A stretch of 64,000 nucleotides of DNA from Pyrocephalus nanus. Lineage: Eukaryota > Chordata > Aves > Passeriformes > Tyrannidae. Below are positions 14,425-26,720 of this stretch, piece after piece. The translations under genes were made by a program, and so were the position numbers. Location: positions 17,095,501-17,159,500 of the forward strand of contig CM076267.1 of NCBI GenBank assembly GCA_038380795.1. Direction: 5' to 3'. Each line of letters begins with the position of its first letter. The first letter of the stretch is position 1. Below the pieces are notes generated by a model that was not told the DNA's origin, searched no databases, and was given only the letters and a program-made list of their open reading frames with translations.

Positions 14425-17079
14425 CCTTAATATAGAAAGGCAACTCAAATCTCAACAGTATTTTCTAATAATACTTTCGCACCTGAAAAGTGGATATTGC
14501 TACAGCTGGACAGAAGCTTCAGAAAAGCAAGATTCATGGAAACAGTGTGACTTCAAATAGGACAGGAGATCTTCAGTCTCTCAAATACTGATACATGTCA
14601 GAGTTCTCTGAGTTAAAACACACAAATGTAGATGCAAAACATGCTTCACAGCTATTCTAACACAGAGGACCCTAAAAATCTCTAGTTCATTGAAGCTGAA
14701 GAAAAACAGGTACAAAAAGTTTTAACATTACAAGCACAATCCTCTAGATGAGGAAAGAGTACCATGTTTTGTGATCAAGGTGTTTTTCTCTTTTAAAAGT
14801 AATATACACATATATTGATCACAGATTTGTAAATGTAGTATCCTTTTTTTACATTTAGCTTAATCATGTAAATTAAAATTACTTACCTGGAAAAGATAAC
14901 AGAATCAACCACTTTGACAGAACAAGTTAAATATTTTAACTAATGTCCCAATCCCATGGCTTCTAAATAACTTATTTGGCTTCAAGTGCAGATAACAGAA
15001 ATAATAGCGGTATCCAAGAGTATGTCATGGAGAATCAGTAAGAGCCTATATTATGATGTGCATAGAAAGCTATTTGCAAATAAGAAAAAAGTTCTCTAAA
15101 TGTCAAAATATAAAATCATATAATGAGTTGCTGTACTGAGAGGAAATTACAAATTGACATGTAGAATTCTCTCTACAGTAAAATTCATATTTAATAGATG
15201 AATGTGAGGCCTGATGAGTGCAAAGGAAATGTTTTCAAAGGCGGCTTAGTCATCAAACGATTGTACATAGCAGGCAAACCTATCATACAATAAATTCACT
15301 ACACCTTTATCAGATATCTTGTGAAGTCAATCATTCGAGCTTGGACACTGATGGAATCTTTTGAGTAGCTTCACTGGTACAGGGGGAAAAGACCAGAGCA
15401 AATCAGATAGCCTGATCTGGTGATCTGCCTGAAGGTTTCCCTGCTAGTACAAAAGGTGCAGGTCAGATGACAGTGATGATGCGGGAACTTGGCAAAAAAT
15501 ACCTCTTTTTGAGAGGACCAAAAATTCGATGACACAGTGAACAGAATGTTCAGAATGTTGTTATTCCCTTGTGAATAAACTACAGACCTTCCTTTCACAG
15601 TGTGCCCAAGAAAAGAAGTTATCATTGTCAATACTGGTACACTGGGTATAGGCAGAGACCAGAGAATGTAACAAACATCAGGAGAGAGTCTGGTTCAAAA
15701 CAGGGATTATACCCATCTTAAATTGCAGATTAAGTTACAGGAGAGAAAAAAAGAAACCAGAAAAAGTGAAGAGGAATTGAGAACTTCTGTTTTAGTTGCA
15801 AGGAAGCGGAATCTATGCACATTTCTGTGAGTTAGAAATGTTTAGCATATATTTATTCTGGAAATCATAAAGCCTTCAAACCTGTGTTTGATCTGCAAGC
15901 AAACAGAAACCTAATTAGAGTCAGGTATTTCTTGGTTATCCTAATTGGAAGAAGCATTTTAATGAGGCAGCTAGAAGCTATCACGGAAACAAATGGCACT
16001 AGATTGTACACAGATCAGATAAACAGTTATTCTATAAGCCAAGGTTCCTCTTTGGACTTGCTGCAAATTTTAAACAGGGCAAAAAAAGGGCCAGCAAAGT
16101 GTGAGACAGTCATGTGCTAGACCTTAGAAGGGAGTCAAAGGGGAGCAGGAATAACTGAGAAGTCAAATGGAGAAATTGTTAGCAAACTGTCTGTTGTTGT
16201 TTATTCTTTTTCACTGAAAAAAAGACTTTGTATTACCTGACCAGAAAACAAAACAAAGAACTCAAAAACATTCTTAAACATTAATTAATACCTTTATGTA
16301 AGAACCAGTCACACAAGGTCTCAAATACTGGCTCACTGCCTCAGTCAGGGAGCAATAGTATTGGAGGGAGCCTTTTGGTAAGAACTACCTGATTTTGAGG
16401 TCTAGAATACCAGTATAAGAAATTTAAAGGAAAATACTAATTTAAGACATCATCAATCTCAATAATGTGAAGCTCACCATAAAGCACCCTAGCAAGCCCG
16501 AGGCTGTCTTAGCTCTTAAGAAAAACCACATAGACTATTGCCAAAAGAAAGGAAAGATAAACTGAGGTTGCAGGTGCTGCTCTGTCCATCCACCACTGGT
16601 GAAAAAGAGGAATGCAGAAAAGGAGATAAAGGAGACCAGAGCCTGTCATCTCTTAAGCAGAAGGTAAACTGTATCTCATTTAAAACCAAAATAGAAAATA
16701 CCCTCTCTCCTTGTTAGCACTGCTTTGTTAATATTAAGTCAAATACCAAAATTAAATTGTTTCACTTTCTTCTAGACAATTCCAGGAGATGAATCCATAG
16801 TTCCAAGGGCAAGTTATACCCAAGCTGATGCCCACCTACGAGTCTTCAGTTTGTAGTCCTTGGCCATCAATATTCTGTGGAAAAGGCTCAGTGTGAAACC
16901 CAGCTGTCAAGTAGAGATATTTTCAAAGGAATTTTTGCAGGAATAAGCATGACAGAAAGAAAATCAAGTGCTCAAATCTATTTATGCAAACTCAATAAGG
17001 AAGACTTATGAACATTTAATGTTTAGAACACACTATCCTATCTCTTTATAAATTACATGTTTGTAAATACCTTGTTCCT

Positions 17080-17735
17080 ATACTTTGGATAGGAATACTG
17101 GTCTGTAGTTCACCAAACTCTCCTTCTTGCTTTTTCAGAAGATAGACGTAATATTTGTCTGTTTGCTAGTTAGCAGGAACTTTCCCTAATGACTTTTTAA
17201 AAGATTTTTAGAGAGGCCTCACACTGATGATAGCAACTAAGTACGTTTGCAACACCAGATACATCCCATCTGTTCCATGGACTTACATATGTCCAGTTTA
17301 CTCAAATTGATTCTGACTCAGTTGCCTGTTGTGGACAGTAACTTTCTGCCATGAACTTTGCTGCTGGGAAGAGACCTGCAAGGCCTGAGAGCAGACTTTG
17401 CCAGTGAAGACAGAAAAAAAGACATCACTGGTGTCAGCCTTCATCCACATTATTAGACTGCTTGCCCTGTTCTTCAGGTGGCAACATTTTCCTGGGTCTT
17501 CCAGCTGCTGTCAGTGTACCCACACAAGTTTATTTGGTTTCTTGGGGTTTTTTTGCTGCTCATATTCCTCTCAGTTTCAGCTCCAACTCTAGCTCTGGTC
17601 TTCCTAATTCCATCCGTGCATACCCAAGCAATGTTTCCATATTCCTCCCTGATACTCTGTCCATGCTCCTGTCTCCTATACACTGTCTTTTTGTGCTTGA
17701 GTTGCCAAAAGGAAGTTATGGGATTGTCAATTGGT
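17080..17735 (-). mobile_element. CR1 LINE ORF2 fragment (antisense), decayed
   Basis: Read on the minus strand, the pieces correspond to the CR1 ORF2 region before and at the start of the reverse transcriptase. One piece resembles the linker GIRKTRA...SSKKTPR...KTQENV. Another, with VHGTDGM, corresponds to the GPDGMHPRVL motif. The + strand phrases GGTCTGTAGTTCACC, CATCCCATCTGTTCCATGGA and CATATGTCCAG match antisense CR1. Stops and frameshifts break it, so no functional protein remains. Confidence 0.75.
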
Positions 17736-20700
17736 AATTATGAAATTATGAATGGGCAAGAGACAAAGCAAGTTACAAGACCGTGTTGATGCAAAATCTG
17801 ATTAACCTGAGAATATTTTCCACATATGAAATTTATAGTGCTCTGTATTATTCCTTACACTTAAATAACTCTGGGTTTCATCACTGTCCAATGACCCACA
17901 AAGTCTTGAAATCAATTAGGTAACTTAAGGGAATTATTTGGAAAACTACAAACCTGACATTTTGTGAGCAATAAATAAGCACCATCTGTAATTTTCTGTT
18001 CAACGCATGTGCTAAAAAAACTTTTGAGGTGGTGTCTCTATGTTTTTGATATTCAAAAACTTACAGTGAGCCCAAATGCCAAATTATATGTCTAATGAAT
18101 CATGTTCTTTTATTATATATATAAAAATATGAAAATTAATGTCATAAGAGGACAGCATTTTTAATAATTTCCAAAAATACCTTTTGTATTTGACAGCATT
18201 TCAAATCTTTTAGTGCTTTTGTATTTTCCAGTAACCTATTTTTATCTTTTGTATTATTCATGTAGACATAAGCTGAGACATGCTTACTAGCAATATATGC
18301 ATGCTCATCTCCAAGCGTTAGCAAGAAAAAATTAAAAATAATAGGGAAATGGGACCTGCAGCACAGAGGAAAAATCCCAAAAGAACTGGATAAGCTTAAG
18401 GTAAGTGGCTTTTTTTTTTAATCAAAAAACTCCCCCAAATTTCAAGTGAGATCTTGTTTTCTCAGAAGCTGCTCAAGCAATCTTAGCCAAGGTGGTTTTA
18501 GGGTTATTTTTAACATTACCCTAGTGCCAAATACATTCAGAAGTCAGAATAAAAGAGAGTTGGAGATGAGGAAGAGAAGGAAATCTGGTAAAATAAATAA
18601 AGCTTGTGATATAATAATTGTATGTTCATTACCCTTGTTGCCAAGCTGACATTTCTAGGGCTGCCAGACATCCAAACAGTGTAAATAGAAGTTTGCTTTC
18701 AAGTCAATTTGTTTTGAAAACTTACAGGTTTAAACAAGAACAGTTTTGCTAGAAAAACATCTCATATATTCTAGATGCTGAGTGGATTTAAGGATTCAGT
18801 TTGAACATTATCCTGAATGTTGTGGAGGGGAAGAAATAGAATAATGGAAAATTTGCATGACAGGGAAAGGTAAGGATGGCCAGAGAGGTAACTAGCACCA
18901 TCCAGGCTAGAACCCAAGAATTCCTTTCTTTACCTTCTATCACTGCTAAAATCTGCTTCAAGACTCTTCATTTTAAATCTTCCACATTGAGGTATCCTTT
19001 GTTATTCTTACAGTCGAGCAAGCCTGCATCTTGGAAGTGGGATTTGTCTTTTTACAACTGCAGCCACTCTTTGGAAAGAACTTAAAGCTGGCAACAGTCA
19101 TGGCTCCTTCAGGTTGGTGGTTGAAAAATCAGATTCATCATACAGGTAGATCTTGCCACATATACCCCAGTCTGTACCTGGGAATCCCTTGTTACAATAA
19201 GGTTTTAATCATCTCATTATTTTTCTTCCTCTTTGTTCATCTCTTTAAGGGCAGGTAAATTCATGTTTTCCATACTACTTTTCCACCACTTTTCCACTTC
19301 ATGTATTTTTCTACTAAACTATTAAGGCAGCAAAAGAGGAAAATCTTCTTGTCTCCTCATCTCAAGCACTGGGGAAGGTTTTAATGCTTCCAGTCTATGG
19401 GGCTGATGTTTGTCACGCAACAGTACATATGCTAGAACATATACAAGCTATTGTGAAGTATTTAACCAGGAAAAGTAGTAGTGGCCATGGAATGAAAAGG
19501 CTGGGAGGTTTCTAAGGTATACAAAGCAGAATAGGAAGGAGTAGCTGAGTTAGAGAGTGTTGGTGGAGTCTGGGCAAAAGCAGAGCAAAAACTGAGAGAC
19601 TCTAAGCCATAAGCAGGAAAATATGAAGACAGGAGGACCCAGAAGGAATGAAAAAAGACTGAGCAGAAATATCAATGCATGCTGAAAGAAAAGAAGCTTT
19701 ACCTAGCATTACTCAGCTTTGTTGGCAAAAAAATTCCAAATAGAGAGGACAATTTCTAGGATACCTTGGACATTAGCTGGTCACCTAAGGTGGCAATAGG
19801 AGTGAAAGTGTCTGACATCTCTCTATAATTAACCACTTTCATTATACTATATACCCATCTTAACCTCTCATCAACTACTGTTTTTTTTCCTGTAATATGA
19901 GATATTACACTCATTTCTTTTAATATAAAAGAGACCAGAAGATTCGTTATCACTGTTTATTATCATTATTCCTAATGATATGATATTACCCAGGGCATTT
20001 TACTGTATGTCTGCTCAAGTAGATTTGGATTTGCAGCAAGGTGCTGTTTAGACATTGAATGAACCCAACAGTCATGTTTAATAAGTCTTATGTTCTGTGA
20101 GAAAAAGCAACTTATTACTAATGAGGTGTATTATGTTATTTAATACCCAAATAAAACTCTATTTCTTGAGTATGCATGCCTGGGGCACAAATCTGACAAA
20201 CACTTAGGGAAGCAAATGCTGTTCAAAGAGACAGTGATTAATAAAGACCAGTTGTGGGGGGTCGTTTCCATGTTCTAAAATACTGGCTTTGCTATACTTA
20301 TTTTTTGGAGTGAATTCAGTATGAGAAAACAGTGTAAATATGCTGGGGAGAGCTTCAGGGAACCAAGGAATAATCACTGGGTCTCTGCCTACTGGCCGAA
20401 ATACCAACGTCTTACATGGTTCTGTTGCTGGAAACAAGAAGAAAGATTTGCTTAGTTACTAAAGTAGTGCCTGGGCATCTTCAGTTTCTTTATCTGGGGT
20501 TGAAGTAAAAATAAGAATTATGTTGAACTAGCATTATATTTGGCATTTCATTCATATAACATAGTGTGGAGCCAGGCCAACTTGACTTTTACTCAAAGAG
20601 AATTTGTATCATTCAATTATCACTACTTTTCACAAGCTACACTGTGGAACAGAAACCACAATTTCTTTCACTCTTTGCTGGGATACGAGTGTTAAAACCT

Positions 20701-22959
20701 AAAATCTCTATACAAGGATCCCATCCAGCTTTCTCACACCTTGGACCAGTCACGTCTACAGAACCAATGATACTTTTCACTAAGCTACCGTCACAGTCTC
20801 CCCTTGCTTTCTTCCACAGAAGTACAAGTTCCTGCATAAGAATGCCCTTTTTAATTCAGAGACCCCAAGAGTAAGCAGGAATGGATGCCTAGGGAAGTGA
20901 GTTCTATGCACAGAAGATTCTCTCAGTAGGTTACTTTGCCTTCTCTACTTCTGCTCCATTTTATTTAAAAGTCACTCAACACACCTTCCAGCTGTCCAGA
21001 AAATAGAAAAAAGTCCACACCAGAGAGGAGTCAGAATACTTTGGGAGAAAGATCCAGTTAGTGTAATTATTGATAATATTTATTTTCAGACTACTTCCAT
21101 GTAAAAGCAGAAATTCCTACAGATCTCAAAAGAAACAGATTTTTGTTATATATTCTGTAGCAGTTACCCAAAAATTAACAAAGAGAGAAAAATGCTATTA
21201 ACCTACCTTGAAATTACATGAATATACAGAACTCTCTCCTATTAAATTTTTATACAGCAAATTCTACTTAAAATTGTACATGAAGGTTTGTAACTGTGTT
21301 TTTCCTGTGTTTCCTAATTGCTTACAAACTATTCAAATATGATTACTTATATGTTTAGTTATTCTGAATACAAATGTAGTTTAGGTTTCTCCTTGAGATT
21401 GTTCTCTTTTTATTGAAAGAACATTTAATTTTAACATTTATTAACCTTCTTATCTGTAATCAGTAAGATGGTATTGAACTGATTTAAACATTTTTATTGA
21501 TATGAAAATAATTTCAAAGATAAAATAGTTAAACCCTACACTACTTTTAAAATGGCTGGCATTCCATTTGGCACAATGGAAAAGAACACAGTAATTATAA
21601 TAATTATGTTTTTGCAACACAACTGATGTATTCAAACATTAGACATGATTTAATAGACAATACATCATCTTTAAGTATCTTTATAGTAGAAAAAGAGGCT
21701 TAATACTCAAGAAAGGAAATACAGTGGTTCTTGATCTGGTATTGCCCAAAAACAAGAAAGAACCGACCTTTGGACTTGGAAAGCAATCTGGACATCACAT
21801 AAACTTCAGGGAAAGAGTAAGGAAGAGGTTGTAGTTATTTGGCTGCTTTGAATTGTTCCCAAATGAATGATTAATTGAGAAGTGTTGTTACACATTTTTA
21901 TGACACTCTGGGTACATGTTCTGAAATCCCATGAGGCCTTGTTTAAATACAAATTAATCCTAAACTACACTTAATTAGCAATGTTGTAGTTGGTTTTGCT
22001 TTTTCTGTTGTAAGAAAGAATATAATATCTTAGAGTTTTGCTGTTTTCAAATGTTAAAATATACGATGGAGGTGAAAAAGTGATTTCATAGCTGAATGAC
22101 TTCCTGGCAGGAGAGAATCTGACAGGATGGCATTTTACTAATTAAGAAGAGTGCTGGACTAACCAGATGGGAAAAATACATACTGAAACTTTTTTTTTAT
22201 TTCATTAATTCTTTTTTTTTCCCACAAGACAATGAAGAAATAATCAAGGACAATGAAGGGCATGTAAAGAAGAACTGGTAAGTAAGGAAATTTGCTAGCA
22301 TAAAATAAACCTACACCAATCAGATAGTAAGGAAATAATCCTGCTTTAATCAGATAAAAAATTAAGCAGGAATCAGAAGCCACTGATGTGAGCAACACAT
22401 TTCTGTGCTTCAGACCCATCTCTAACAGAAACACATAGTTTGACTTCTGGCTAGTGAGTCAGGACTAGATCTAGACAGACATTTTATGTCCTAAATCCAG
22501 TATGCAGGCATCATTTTGATCCTCAAAAAAATTTGGAGTTTATGAGATTTTCCATCTCCTTTAGAAAGAGAAGAGATAACACAAACTACCCCACTGCTAG
22601 TGATGAAATAAGAAATTTGCTTTGAAAAATCACAAAATGCTAAATAACAGTGGGAAGGCTTTTTTAGCTACCTTAACTCAATAAAGTTACTGAGGAGTAA
22701 AAGAATAATGCAACAATGTAAAAAAGATGCTATAATCAAAAAAGTCAATATGAGATAAATGGCAAGACAGAAAAAATATCTACTCTGGTAATACATCTGT
22801 AGCAAGACAAAGACAAAGGAAAGAGAGATCTGCTAGTCAGCGGAGAAACAGTATGATTAGAGATGGTATCAATAAAGCTGATACCTTTTTTACTTTTCTT
22901 CACTAGAAGGGTCAGCCTCAATCAGCTGGCTAAAATAATTAGTATCAGAGACAAGTGGA

Positions 22960-23545
22960 CAGAACACAGGCCCAGATAAAATACTTTCAAACCACAGGAG
23001 CTTGAAGAAATTCCTCTCAGAATACTTAGAGAACAGAATAAAGATGTTTCGGAGCCATTAGCAACAGTCTTCAAGAGCAGATGAGCTTCTCAAAGAAAGA
23101 AAAAGGACAGATGTCATGTTTATCTTTAAGAGCAGAGAACAGGAGAAATCAGGAAATTACATACTGTTCTTCTTTATTTTCATTCTGAAAAAAATACTGG
23201 AGCAAATAATCGAACAAGTTTGCTTAAAAGCTTAAGTTTTTATTCTGTTTTAAGGATATAAAACAGCCAGCATGTGTTTGTTGAAAACTACATTGGAAAG
23301 TCTCAGCTGGATCATATTGTCCAGTTTGTTCAGTATACCTTGTGGAAAATGTGGTTCAACTGAAGAATAATTAGAGATTTAGAAAAAAAATCTGTAAGAA
23401 AGAACAGAAGGTCCCTCGGGAGGCTGTGAAATCTTTATCACCAATATAGATCTTCAAAACAGGCAAACATATGTTCAAAATGGTTTAGGTAAAGCTGATG
23501 CTGCCTTTGGCAAGGATGGTATCTTCAGAGGGCTGTTCTAGGCAC
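22960..23545 (+). mobile_element. Ancient CR1-type LINE fragment (sense)
   Basis: The stretch AGGAGCTTGAAGAAATTCCT, then GAGCCATTAGCAACAGTCTT, AATCAGGAAATTACATACTG and ATACTGGAGCAAATAATCGA follows CR1 ORF2 across the RT entrance (motifs LREL, SEPLA, GNYRPV, ILEQII). GAGGCTGTGAAATCTTTATC through AATGGTTTAGG then matches the 3' part. The middle is deleted. Divergence is much higher than in the CR1 copies within TANK, so it predates them. Confidence 0.65.
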
Positions 23546-25015
23546 CAGTAAAGTAGAAAACCAATCAGCAAAACTTATTGTCAAAAGCAGCAAAGTGGGA
23601 ATGACCTACTGCCTACTATGCCATAAAACATGTAAATATTGTTAGAAGGAGACTGGAACACAAAGATTTTTTTAGCCATGAGACTAGAGAACTGTAATCT
23701 CTGTTATCTGCCCCAATCAGTCCATGCAAAATCTAATTCTCTTCTCCAGGAGATGTGACTAGAAAGGATTGAGCACTAAAGAATATTACCCAGAGACAGC
23801 AGCTATGCTTAAAACATTGCTTTTCAGCAAGCCCCATTACTCTGTGCAGCAAAGTTATATACCAGAGGCTGTAGCAGTCTCCATGAAGCCATTGGTACCA
23901 TAACCCTAAATTCCTTTTGTGATTCTTGTCTTTAGCTACTCTATCATTTGTCAGCAAAGCAGGAAGAGATAGGTTGGAAGATACAAGTGTATCAGGGGTT
24001 GGACTGATAGAACAGTACTTTATCAGTCCATTACCTCTGAAGAATTTGAAGAAGAAATTTAAGGTCGCGTCTATTAGTTCCAGGCCATAGTTTAGATAGT
24101 TCAAATATTTTAACACAGGGGTTTAGAGACAGCTGTCAGTTTGATTGTACTTTAGAGTATGAATGGAAAGGTAAAGCTGAGTACTAGAGAAGGAGGGCCT
24201 CTGGTACCTCATTTGCTTACTCCCAACTAACCTGACATCTATGACTTTATCTTTCCTGGTTTTCTTCCTCATATTAAGAGTTGCCTTTCTTTGATATTCT
24301 TTTTGACTGACCTCCTTTTGCGATCTAAAATGCAGTTGATACTCACTGTTGCAGGGAATGATTTTTCAGTTTTGTCTAAAATTCTGCCATTTTCAATTTA
24401 ATACATATGCAGTGCAATCAAGGAGCACCTTCAGGTATATGATGACACTATAGCAATGGTCAAAACCAGGCCAACTAAGACTATTTCCAAATGTCACAAA
24501 GCCAGAAAATAAGAGCAAAATGTCACTTAGAACATTTCATTCTAGACCCCTGGTGTGTATCTGCTGATGTAAACTGATAATTAATACAGAGAAATTAATG
24601 TATAATAGCTTTTACAAGATTGTTTTGAGTTATCCCAGTGTTATTCAGATCTTCGATACAAGCCAAAATTCTCTTGCATCTTTTGCTTCCAGAAAGCCAA
24701 CAATAAATAGATACAAAGTACAAGAGCAGGTGTGTTTTCCCTGGAAGGAAACAGCTATAGATATGAAAATGTCTTCGCAGTTGGTGAATAAGAAGACTGA
24801 AGCTGTGCCAGACAAAGTAAGTGAGTGTATGTGCATGTGTGTGTGCACGCGTGTTTTGCCACTAATTATGCAAAAAGGCCCAAACTCATTGATCATGTGT
24901 TTCTCTCCCTGCTTCACCAGGAATAAATCTTGAAGTGTGACAGCTCTTTCAGAAAGTTAGAGTTATTACCAGTGATGTATTTTCTGTATTAGAACTGAGA
25001 ACACAAAATGAATCA

Positions 25016-25017
<2 letters not shown>

Positions 25018-25046
<29 letters not shown>
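25018..25046. repeat. T homopolymer (29 nt)
   Basis: A T run followed after AA by a further T9 tract. The two together suggest slippage in a longer T-rich region. Confidence 0.95.
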
Positions 25047-25051
<5 letters not shown>

Positions 25052-26455
25052 TTTTTTATTTTATCCTTTGTACACTTATTCCTGTTTACTGCATGGTAAG
25101 AACAATTGTAATTTGCAAGAAGCTAGTCTGAACTTTTATTGTCATTTACGCCACTTATCATCACAGACAATGAGGCTGTATTCAGCCAAGGACAGTGTCA
25201 AAACATGGTGAGCCACTACACAGCACATGGCTTCAAGCTTTCTTTGCTTAAAGTTGGGAAAGATTTACCATAAAATTCAGCAGGCTCCGCTGCTGATTCA
25301 TCTTTGGTGTATGCAGATATCAAGAAATTTTAGTTAAAACTTGAGCAGTCTGACTGCTCAAATCTTTTGGGTTTACTTGGTTGTAGAACTTCACTGCAAT
25401 GATACATTTTGAGATTTACAGAAACATTCATTTGAGCATCTTACTTTGTCTTGACCACTCTAATTAGTCAAGCTTAGACCCACTAAACTGTCAAAGGAAG
25501 ACTAGGAGTAAAAATCAAAAAAAACACTTTGCTAAAGTCACAAAACCATGTTTTCATTTATAAAATGATTTAAAAATTAACATGAGTTAGAACAACTCTA
25601 TCACAAGACAGAGATGAATAATTCCAAAATACTTTTTTGCTGTACAGATAAACAGAACTATTTATTTTCAAATGCCACTATAACATACAATCAAATAACG
25701 TTGAAGGAAAAATGTGGAAATGTATACCAATTCCATGTGTCAGGATATTATAGATATGGATTCAGCTGCTCTATCTTGTAAAAATACTTAAGGAGGACTT
25801 GTGGTTTTGTTAAAAGACTAAACGTGATTGAACCATTCTACCACCTGTTTCTTAAATTTTACTTTAGGAGGAAACCTGGGAAGTTTATTCCATTGTACAG
25901 TTTTAACTAGGATACCATAAACTGGTTTATAGAGAGATACAAACTCCCTACACTAAATAAACTGCATTCAATGGTTAGATGCTGCTAAAGCATTTAGCAT
26001 CTTTAGCTCCAGCTAAAGAATGGAAAAAATCTCTCTACTACTCTTTGTGAGGCCTTTTTCTCAAGAGCTGTTTTCAATCCACCAATCAAGAAGGTCACCT
26101 TGCTGTGTATTTACATAGACATACCTTCTGTTAAGCTTTGTGAGCAGTTAGAATGATATTATGCAGTTGATCTGTTGGTCATCACAATTTAACTAGAAAC
26201 ATAGTCAAACTATAAACAGCATTTTTGAGAAACCTGATAAATCTTACTGGTTATCTTTAATAAACCTGCTCAAAGGTTTCAGATTTCAAATGGATATTTT
26301 AAAATAATAGGAAATCATTCTGAATGGATTTTCCTATATCTCTTGGAGTTTCTGCAATTGTAATGTTCCCTATGCTTCTACAGAATCCTGTCTTTTACAG
26401 GAGATTGTTCAGTATAGAGAAATTCCTACACATTTGTATCAGCATGAAGTCATTA

Positions 26456-26720
26456 ACATAAGAACATATGCCACATTGGTCCAGACCCATCTTCTCTTCA
26501 GCAGTGGCTAGAAATCAATGCCTTGGGAAGAATAAGAACAGGGCAAGCATATGTAATACTTCCTCAGAGTCTTCTCCCAGCTGCCAGCTATTTTCAGGTC
26601 AGAGAACTTCCTGAGATTGATGCTGCCTGTCTCTTCAGTTTCCCTCAGTGAATCTCTCAAGTATTTACTTGTCCAATCTCCCCTTGAACACATCCAAACT
26701 TTTCACATCTTGAACAGTTT
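26456..26720 (-). mobile_element. Old sauropsid interspersed repeat, CR1-like (antisense)
   Basis: CATAAGAACATATGCCACAT then TGGTCCAGACCCATCTTCTC and TTCAGCAGTGGCTAGAAATC resembles the widespread reptile/bird repeat beginning ACATAAGAAC...TGGGTCAGACCAAAGGTCCA...CAGCAGTGGCCA. The later CCAATCTCCCCTTGAACACA fits its continuation. Family naming is from memory and not verified. Confidence 0.5.

Larger units (their letters stand above)
12123..22959. other. Gene-poor upstream region between CR1 fragments
   Basis: Apart from the CR1 fragments at 14190-14424 and 17080-17735, a TA dinucleotide run (13360-13378), a G/T-rich stretch (13749-13853) and a splice-framed candidate non-coding exon (22229-22277), nothing recognisable was seen. 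The longest open frame (12192-12551, minus) lacks any family resemblance. Confidence 0.6.

Noticed and set aside
23733..24116. 127-codon minus-strand open frame
   Set aside because: No family resemblance, no promoter and no splice signals with matching phase. The length is unremarkable for a 64 kb window.
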